NCBI GenBank assembly: GCA_015232955.1
Contig: JADFYS010000006.1
Coordinates: forward strand, 1 to 19,515
Reading direction: 5' to 3'
From: Gammaproteobacteria bacterium
GTDB lineage: Bacteria > Pseudomonadota > Gammaproteobacteria > Thiohalomonadales > Thiohalomonadaceae
Length of the DNA stretch: 19,515 nt
The translations under genes were made by a program, and so were the position numbers. Shown here in pieces: positions 14,659 to 19,515 of this stretch. A model generated the notes under the pieces. The model ran no database searches and was not told where the DNA came from. It saw only the letters and a list, made by a program, of their open reading frames with translations. Within the stretch, counting starts at the first letter, position 1, and the number at the start of each line of letters is the position of its first letter.

Positions 14659-15764
14659 AACTACTTCCGATAGATGAATCCTATCTACTGAAATTTTTAT
14701 TACAGTTACTCCGCACCCCCAGCCCCTCTGGCTATACCGACAGAGCAGTCCACTTTGTTTGTGATGAGCTAGAGGCGTTGGGGATCGGTTATGAGTTGAC
14801 CCGACGCGGCGCCATACGGGCCGAACTTCCCGGAAAGCAGAAGAGCCCCGATCGCGCCATAGTAGCGCACCTCGACACCTTAGGGGCGATGGTAAAAGGG
14901 CTCAAAGAGAATGGGCGGTTACAGGTTGTCCCCATTGGTCACTGGAATGCCCGATTTGCAGAGGGGGCGCGCTGTACCATTTTTACCGACTTCGGCTCCA
15001 ATCGCGGCACAATTTTACCGTTAAAGGCGTCGGGACACGCATTTGCCGATGCGATCGACACACAACCGTGTAACTGGGATAACCTCGAAATCCGGGTGGA
15101 TGAGAACTGCTATTCACAACCAGAGTTATTAAAGCTCGGTTTTCATGTTGGCGATTATGTGGCGATCGACGCCAACACCGAGATTGCCGAAAACGGTTAC
15201 ATCAACTCCCGCCACCTTGATGACAAAGCGGGGGTGGCGATTATGATGGGAGCCGCAAAAGCGATTATCGATGCCAAGGTTGAGTTACCGGTCGATTGCC
15301 ACCTCCTGTTTACCATTACCGAGGAGGTTGGCTCTGGAGCTTCAGGAGTTCTCCATCAGGATGTTGCCGAAATGGTCACTATCGACAATGGAGTAACCGC
15401 CCCGGGCCAAAATTCGAGTGAATTTGGTGTCACCTTTGCCATGAGTGATATGAGTGGTCCATTTGATTACCACCTCACCCATCGCCTCATTCAGCTCTGT
15501 CAGGAGTTTCAGATTCCGCACCAGCGCGATGTATTTAAGTACTACCGTTCCGATAGCGCTGCCGCGGTTGAAGCCGGAAATGACCTGCGCACCTCGCTCA
15601 TCTGCTTTGGCATTGATGGCTCACACGGCTATGAGCGGATCCACTGGAGTGCTCTTGAGTCGATGGCGCAGTTGCTTACGGTCTACCTCAAAAGCCCACC
15701 ACTCTATAACAGGGATAGATACAGCATCGGTGGTCGCGCCGGATTTCCAACGGTTCCGGGTTGA
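14655..15764 (+). CDS. M42-family metallopeptidase of the NAGGN osmoprotectant system
   Basis: This is a 369-residue protein of the M42 (glutamyl aminopeptidase/endoglucanase M) fold. Metal and catalytic residues are visible: H72 and D74 (AHLDT), the bridging aspartate in RHLDDKAG (176-183), the catalytic pair EE at 213-214 (TITEEVGSG), D234 (TIDNG) and H320 (ERIHW). M42 enzymes are cytosolic di-metal aminopeptidases. This subgroup occurs with NAGGN synthesis genes, and turnover of the dipeptide when osmotic stress ends is a reasonable but unproven role. The ATG overlaps the synthetase stop. No NAGGN-associated transporter follows in the window. Confidence 0.9.
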   Translation: MKLLPIDESYLLKFLLQLLRTPSPSGYTDRAVHFVCDELEALGIGYELTRRGAIRAELPGKQKSPDRAIVAHLDTLGAMVKGLKENGRLQVVPIGHWNARFAEGARCTIFTDFGSNRGTILPLKASGHAFADAIDTQPCNWDNLEIRVDENCYSQPELLKLGFHVGDYVAIDANTEIAENGYINSRHLDDKAGVAIMMGAAKAIIDAKVELPVDCHLLFTITEEVGSGASGVLHQDVAEMVTIDNGVTAPGQNSSEFGVTFAMSDMSGPFDYHLTHRLIQLCQEFQIPHQRDVFKYYRSDSAAAVEAGNDLRTSLICFGIDGSHGYERIHWSALESMAQLLTVYLKSPPLYNRDRYSIGGRAGFPTVPG

Positions 15765-15771
15765 TTGGTAG

Positions 15772-16020
15772 TTACCCAAGAACCCTAAAGACGCTGGTTT
15801 CAGCCTAACTTGCATGAGTGGGATGGTGTCACCCTCGAGAATGAAATGTATTTCACAGTAAACAACCCCCCTCAATCCCCCCTTGTCAGGGGGGAGGCTT
15901 TGATCTTCTCTCCCTGCTAAGGAGTAACCGTTTAGTCCCCCTTCATTATAGGTTCATGCCTTGGATATACCCACTCTCCCCAACGCTCTGAAGTCCACTG
16001 TCTCCAACTGTCTTGGGTAT
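15772..16020. repeat. Repeat-bounded non-coding segment, possible composite element (copy C)
   Basis: The left end (15772-15803: TTACCCAAGA, then GACGCTGGTTTCAG) and the reverse complement of the right end (15986-16020: ATACCCAAGACAGTTGGA, later CTTCAGAG) both resemble the terminal repeats of the 166-bp element. The interior is unrelated to copy B. Another internal end-like sequence, ATATACCCA (15964-15972), faces the right end and could bound a roughly 55-bp mini-copy. The segment fills the gap between the convergent M42 peptidase and PAAR-like genes, and no gene was seen in it. Confidence 0.6.
15877..15894. repeat. C6/G6 hairpin inside copy C
   Basis: Six Cs, the loop TTGTCA and six Gs form a perfect GC-only stem, preceded by CCCCCCTCAAT and followed by AGGCTTTGAT, which extends pairing weakly. 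It lies between two convergent genes and could act as a transcription barrier in both directions. No T-run follows, so it is not a standard terminator. C-rich hairpins of this type recur as interspersed repeats in many bacterial genomes. Confidence 0.6.
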
Positions 16021-16027
16021 CCTCAAA

Positions 16028-16438
16028 CTACGCCATCACCATCAATTTGCTCTGTGCTGGAGCAATCGTCGTCCCCATCGCATTTGGTGCGGCACCATTT
16101 TGCCCGGTCTGATCCAACATTCGTGTGGCCGGAATCCCCATAATCATCATTTTGGTACTCCCTTTTAAATGTTTACATGGTCCTTTAATCATTTGTGAAA
16201 CAAGACCACCGAGCAGCCCCGCCTCATCGCCACTGGTCATCGGGATCATGGTCATCAGATTATGTGCAGGCATCCCCATAATCATCAATTTGGTCTGATT
16301 GGGGACAGCCGTATTCCCCAGAGCGATATTGGGAAAGGGCATTGGTGTTGGTATCGGACCTGCAGGTGAAGGGACCGGCACCTTACAGACATCGGGCATC
16401 GCCATACTCTGCCCACCTGCACTACAATTTACAAACAT
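16028..16438 (-). CDS. DUF4150 PAAR-like protein (type VI secretion spike tip)
   Basis: This 136-residue protein begins MFVNCSAGGQSMAMPDVC and has the DUF4150 pattern of proline-rich N-terminus, FPNIALGNTAVP, MGMPAHNL and MGIPATRM. DUF4150 is a PAAR-like family; PAAR proteins sharpen the VgrG spike of T6SS and connect effectors to it. A motif recurs three times (KLMIMGMPA at 50-58, KMMIMGIPA at 96-104, KLMVMA at 131-136), consistent with the pseudo-threefold cone of PAAR domains. It is last in a minus-strand cassette with DUF3540 and pentapeptide-repeat genes, a known T6SS neighbourhood. It lacks any C-terminal toxin extension, so effector attachment must be non-covalent. Confidence 0.9.
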   Translation of the reverse strand: MFVNCSAGGQSMAMPDVCKVPVPSPAGPIPTPMPFPNIALGNTAVPNQTKLMIMGMPAHNLMTMIPMTSGDEAGLLGGLVSQMIKGPCKHLKGSTKMMIMGIPATRMLDQTGQNGAAPNAMGTTIAPAQSKLMVMA

Positions 16439-16445
16439 TTAGCTC

Positions 16446-17075
16446 TCACCCCATATGAATTTTTTCACCATCAATTCTAACCTCTTTCTTCGCACCAATT
16501 AGAACCCGCCGGCTATCGACGGAAAACAGTTCGCTTGCTCGCTGAATCAATTTAGACGCGGTGACACTCTCTAGCCGCTTGACTGTTCGCACCGAATCTA
16601 CCAGCGACTGCATGAGAGACTTTATACGACAGACCACACGCTCTGCACTCAAATCAATCCTTGAAAGAAACACCTTCGCTTCGCGCCCTGTAAAAAGAAA
16701 GTGATTCGCCACATGTTGTTCACGGTGAGAGCATAGATGAATCTGCTGACTCTGAAGACCAATCTCATCAGCTGCCGAAAGATTTAACTGAGCATCGCTT
16801 TTTATCGACAAGGGGCCGTGACAACTTATCTCGGTAGTTACATGATTCGACTCTCTTTTCAAGATCTGGATAATAAAACACTCCTCACTATCTTGCCAGA
16901 GCAGCACTTTATCGCCCACTATCGGCTGAACCAGACAGCTGGTGGCGACAGTTGCAGTGTGGGCTGTGCCATGCAGCAGGGTAGTACATCGACGGCCATT
17001 TAACTCTTGAACGACAGCACTATAATACCCCGTCACCAACTGTTCCATCACTGGACGATTCATCAACACACCCAC
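16446..17075 (-). CDS. DUF3540 protein (T6SS accessory)
   Basis: This is a protein of about 209 residues matching the DUF3540 layout: an N-terminal beta-rich part (VVQELNGRRCTTLL, VGDKVLLW, CFIIQIL), a repeated-strand middle section (LSIKSDAQLNLSAADEI, IHLCS) and a helical region ending SVDSRRVLIGAKKEVRIDG. The domain is found in T6SS loci with DUF4150 and pentapeptide-repeat genes; its molecular role is unknown. The start is taken as GTG 17075, 4 bases after the upstream stop with GAGGA 7 bases ahead. ATG 17063 is the main alternative. The open frame continues to 17261 inside the previous gene, but that part has no family similarity. The stop lies 7 bases before the DUF4150 ATG. Confidence 0.82.
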   Translation of the reverse strand: MGVLMNRPVMEQLVTGYYSAVVQELNGRRCTTLLHGTAHTATVATSCLVQPIVGDKVLLWQDSEECFIIQILKRESNHVTTEISCHGPLSIKSDAQLNLSAADEIGLQSQQIHLCSHREQHVANHFLFTGREAKVFLSRIDLSAERVVCRIKSLMQSLVDSVRTVKRLESVTASKLIQRASELFSVDSRRVLIGAKKEVRIDGEKIHMG

Positions 17076-17079
17076 AGCT

Positions 17080-18150
17080 TTATCCTCGTTTAGGTTTAAA
17101 TTGCTCTGCACGCAGCAACGGTTCGTCTGTACCAAGCGCGCTGCTTCGATTGCTACCTCTCCAGTCGTTGCCACTCTCCAGCAGTTGATGAAAGTTGGCG
17201 CGATCCAGTGTGGTATGGCGCAGATCACTATCGACAATAGTCGCATGCGAGAAGTCTGCATACGCTAACTGCGCCCCATTGAGTTGGCAGTGGTGCAGCA
17301 GCGCCTTGGCAAAATTGGTCTGATTCAAGACCGCGTTCTGTAGCGAACACTGCTCCAGAGAACTCTGTTGCCACACGGTCTGCTCTGCATGTAGATTATC
17401 ACACACTGCGCCTACCATCTTTGCCTCAAGAAACAGTCCGATCTGAATAGTGCATCGTTCCATTCGCACCCCAACCATGGAAGCTCGCATAAAGTTGGCG
17501 ACACGAATATTGAGATCACTAAAATCTGCCTCATCAACATTACTATTATGGAAATAACATGAATCCACTTGGTTGGTGGTGAAGTCAACGCCGGGGAGGT
17601 GACTATTCATAAACATCAACTGTTGCAGTTCACATTGAACAAGCCGCAGTCCACTCAGCTTCATATCGATGAACTGGGATGAATCAAGAACAGCATTAGA
17701 CCATCTGCTGTTCGCCATGACACCATCGATGAAAGTTGCTTTTACGAGTGCTGTTTCGGTACATTTTAGGTCAGAAATCTCCGGCTCTATCCAGTTAGAA
17801 TCCATCAACTTGGCTCGACTGAAATCAACACTGGAAAAACGGGCGTTAATAAAACTTGACGAAGTTAAGTCTGCTCCGACAAAAAGGAGCTCCCCCCCTT
17901 GCGCGTCAATCCAGGAGGAGTGGTTTAGTTGACTCTCACTAAAACAGCATGCGTCAAATTTACAAGAGATAAAGACAACTTCGCGCAGATCAGCGCCAGT
18001 GAAGTTAATCCCCGTAAACGCGACCTGATTAAAAACCCCACCCTTCAAGTCAGCGCGGGAGAGATCTAGATCGAACAGAGCGAGATCGGCGATCTCTGCT
18101 TCACCCCCATGCACCGCCTCCTCAAGATTGACCCGGTTCCATTGCCCCAT
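17080..18150 (-). CDS. Pentapeptide-repeat protein (T6SS cassette)
   Basis: This is a 356-residue protein made almost entirely of imperfect A(D/N)LXX-type pentapeptide repeats from about residue 24 to 335, for example SRADLKGGVF, TGADLREVVF and AQLAYADFSH. Such repeats fold as a right-handed quadrilateral beta-helix. The short N-terminus begins MGQWNRVNLEEAV and the C-terminus (DEPLLRAEQFKPKRG) is non-repetitive. No signal peptide or enzyme motif is seen. In T6SS loci such proteins accompany DUF2169, DUF3540 and DUF4150 genes and are thought to help load or assemble the spike; the exact role is unknown. It begins 28 bases after the previous gene. Confidence 0.88.
   Translation of the reverse strand: MGQWNRVNLEEAVHGGEAEIADLALFDLDLSRADLKGGVFNQVAFTGINFTGADLREVVFISCKFDACCFSESQLNHSSWIDAQGGELLFVGADLTSSSFINARFSSVDFSRAKLMDSNWIEPEISDLKCTETALVKATFIDGVMANSRWSNAVLDSSQFIDMKLSGLRLVQCELQQLMFMNSHLPGVDFTTNQVDSCYFHNSNVDEADFSDLNIRVANFMRASMVGVRMERCTIQIGLFLEAKMVGAVCDNLHAEQTVWQQSSLEQCSLQNAVLNQTNFAKALLHHCQLNGAQLAYADFSHATIVDSDLRHTTLDRANFHQLLESGNDWRGSNRSSALGTDEPLLRAEQFKPKRG
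17083..17087 (-). promoter_or_regulatory. Ribosome binding site supporting the GTG start of the DUF3540 gene
   Basis: GAGGA on the minus strand lies in the last codons of the upstream pentapeptide gene, 7 bases from the GTG at 17075 and 19 bases from the ATG at 17063. This favours GTG and suggests coupling to the preceding gene. Confidence 0.5.
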
Positions 18151-18178
18151 CAGTTCTCGCTAACCCCGGAGAAAATCA

Positions 18179-19513
18179 CTACGGCTGCCAATCTTCAAGG
18201 ATGGTGCGATCAAGAATCGTCTGCTGAAAACTGTTCCCCCCCACTACAGCATCGATAAAATTGGCAGAGTAGAGGTTACTGCCATTAAAACGGCAGTTCA
18301 CCAGGTGCGCCTGACCAAAATTACACTCCATTAAGTTGCTATTATCCATCTTCGCAGTGGTGAGTAGTGTACGGTTAAAACTGCTGCCACGACAATCTGC
18401 ACCATTGAAATCGGCGCCACGAAGATCCGCTTCTGCAAACAGTGTCCCCTGAAGATCCGCATTGACCCAGCTCGACTCCGGCATCACCGCTGAATGAAAA
18501 CTGACATCTTTACAGCGAATCCCATCACAACGCGCCTTTCTCATCTGCGACTGCTGTATAAACATGCAGTTTTCCATTGCAGTTCCGGTTAAATCGAGCG
18601 CTGTTCCCGTATCCAACTTTGTAAAAATGGTCTGTTTCATCTGGCTAGCGGTTATCGATAGCAGATCGATTTTGCACTCCATAAAGACCATCGCTTCCAG
18701 CTGCGATGAGTTCACTCGCAGCGTCCCCATCTCTGCTTCAACAAAGGTGAGTCCATAGATCTGCGAATCATGGATGGTCAGACTATTGATCTCAACATCT
18801 AGCAGTTGACACCCCCTTAGCTGGCACTCTACCACAGTAACCCCTGAGTGTTTGCTCTGTGACAGCACCGATGAATCGAAGTTGCACTTCTCAAAGCGAC
18901 ACTCAATCAACTGACTGCCCCCCAGGTTGGCACTACTAAAGTCACAATCGACAAAAGTGCAGCGTTCGAAACGAGAGCGCACCAGAACAGAAGAGGAGAA
19001 ATCGATCGCTTCAAAACGACAATTCAGCCACACCCCCTGCTCCATATAACGATACGACAGGACCAACGCGGAGAGTGTCGCACCATTTAACTGCAAACAG
19101 GAGAGGTCCTTGTAACCTATCTCCCCCCCCAGCAACAACAGCTCTCCAATCCTCTCCGGCTGATGCCCCTCTACCGCCAGACCCGGCTCCAGAGTATGGG
19201 CACTCAGCAGGTAACTTTCGTCGATTGAACAGAGATCCTCCTGCGGATACATATCCGCAAAGTCGTCACTGGTCGGTAACTCATCCATCCAGGAATTTTG
19301 GTCAACGGCCAGTAACTCCGCCTCCAGCTCTGCTTTAGAGTGCGCGAGATCGGCGCGGGCAGAGATCAGCGCCAAACGGATGGTCTCATCTCGCTCGGCG
19401 ACAATTTCAGCATCAATCGCTCTGATCTTCTTCTCCAGTTCGCTGGCGATGGAACCGAGTTCACGATTCAGTTGCTCCAGTTGCAGCTTGGATGCCGCCA
19501 TCGCCTCTTGCAT
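18179..19513 (-). CDS. Pentapeptide-repeat protein with coiled-coil lead (5' end outside window)
   Basis: At least 444 residues are visible, read into the window from the right edge; the N-terminus is probably missing because the frame is open to the edge. Residues 1-70 form a charged heptad-like helix (LQLEQLNRELGSIASELEKK and on), a probable coiled coil. A linker of about 60 residues follows, then about 300 residues of pentapeptide repeats, most regular near the C-terminus (ADLRGADFNGADCRGSSFN). T6SS proteins of this build often carry an N-terminal DUF2169 domain, which would lie outside the window; this is a guess from family context. It is the most upstream visible gene of the cassette, 28 bases before the next. 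Confidence 0.82.
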   Translation of the reverse strand: MQEAMAASKLQLEQLNRELGSIASELEKKIRAIDAEIVAERDETIRLALISARADLAHSKAELEAELLAVDQNSWMDELPTSDDFADMYPQEDLCSIDESYLLSAHTLEPGLAVEGHQPERIGELLLLGGEIGYKDLSCLQLNGATLSALVLSYRYMEQGVWLNCRFEAIDFSSSVLVRSRFERCTFVDCDFSSANLGGSQLIECRFEKCNFDSSVLSQSKHSGVTVVECQLRGCQLLDVEINSLTIHDSQIYGLTFVEAEMGTLRVNSSQLEAMVFMECKIDLLSITASQMKQTIFTKLDTGTALDLTGTAMENCMFIQQSQMRKARCDGIRCKDVSFHSAVMPESSWVNADLQGTLFAEADLRGADFNGADCRGSSFNRTLLTTAKMDNSNLMECNFGQAHLVNCRFNGSNLYSANFIDAVVGGNSFQQTILDRTILEDWQP

Positions 19514-19515
19514 CG

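Noticed and set aside
15877..15894. C6/G6 hairpin as a rho-independent terminator of the M42 peptidase gene
   Set aside because: No T-run follows on either strand; it is better described as a repeat-type hairpin.
16446..17261. Longer N-terminus for the DUF3540 protein
   Set aside because: The extra residues lie within the coding sequence of the upstream pentapeptide-repeat gene and do not resemble DUF3540; the GTG at 17075 has a well-placed Shine-Dalgarno.
1..19515. tRNA, rRNA, CRISPR array, transposase or riboswitch
   Set aside because: Nothing resembling a cloverleaf, regularly spaced repeats, a transposase motif or a known riboswitch core was seen on reading the intergenic parts.

Overview
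The window reads as the chromosome of a gammaproteobacterium. The main evidence is a complete isc iron-sulfur operon in gammaproteobacterial order (iscR-iscS-iscU-iscA-hscB-hscA-fdx-iscX), with trmJ upstream and suhB divergent, the same linkage as in Escherichia coli. The species cannot be named from the sequence. A bacteriohemerythrin, an extra cysteine desulfurase, a compatible-solute cassette and type VI secretion (T6SS) accessory genes suggest a free-living bacterium that meets changing oxygen and salinity and competes with neighbours; this is inference.

Layout. 1-86: right-hand end of an interspersed repeat. 194-1413 (+): bacteriohemerythrin, a PsiE-family membrane protein and a DUF486 membrane protein. 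They converge, with a 6-nt gap, on 1420-9871 (-): trmJ, cysE, iscR, a second NifS/IscS-like desulfurase, iscS, iscU, iscA, hscB, hscA, fdx and iscX. A good sigma-70 promoter overlapped by an IscR type-1-like operator sits at the cysE/iscR junction, so the isc part is probably autoregulated by IscR, while cysE and trmJ are read from upstream. CysE makes O-acetylserine for cysteine synthesis, the desulfurases take sulfur from cysteine, IscU/IscA/Fdx assemble clusters and HscA/HscB release them.

9895-10060 is a 166-bp element with 35-bp imperfect terminal inverted repeats, filling the divergent trmJ-suhB region. suhB follows (10114-10920, +). 11130-15764 (+) is a translationally coupled three-gene cassette for the osmolyte N-acetylglutaminylglutamine amide (NAGGN): an AsnB-like amidotransferase, a GNAT/ATP-grasp fusion synthetase and an M42-family peptidase. 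15772-16020 is a second repeat-bounded, gene-free stretch.

16028-19513 (-) is a T6SS accessory cassette read inward from the right edge: a pentapeptide-repeat protein cut by the edge, a second pentapeptide-repeat protein, a DUF3540 protein and a DUF4150 PAAR-like spike-tip protein. No effector gene follows the PAAR-like gene.

The most unusual feature is a family of non-coding repeats whose ends read TATACCCAA (TTGGGTATA on the other strand). I found six exact copies of this 9-mer by eye, all between genes, where about 0.15 would be expected by chance. They form one complete inverted-repeat element, one partial copy, one composite, one tandem pair and one solo site. No tRNA, rRNA, CRISPR array or transposase gene was seen.
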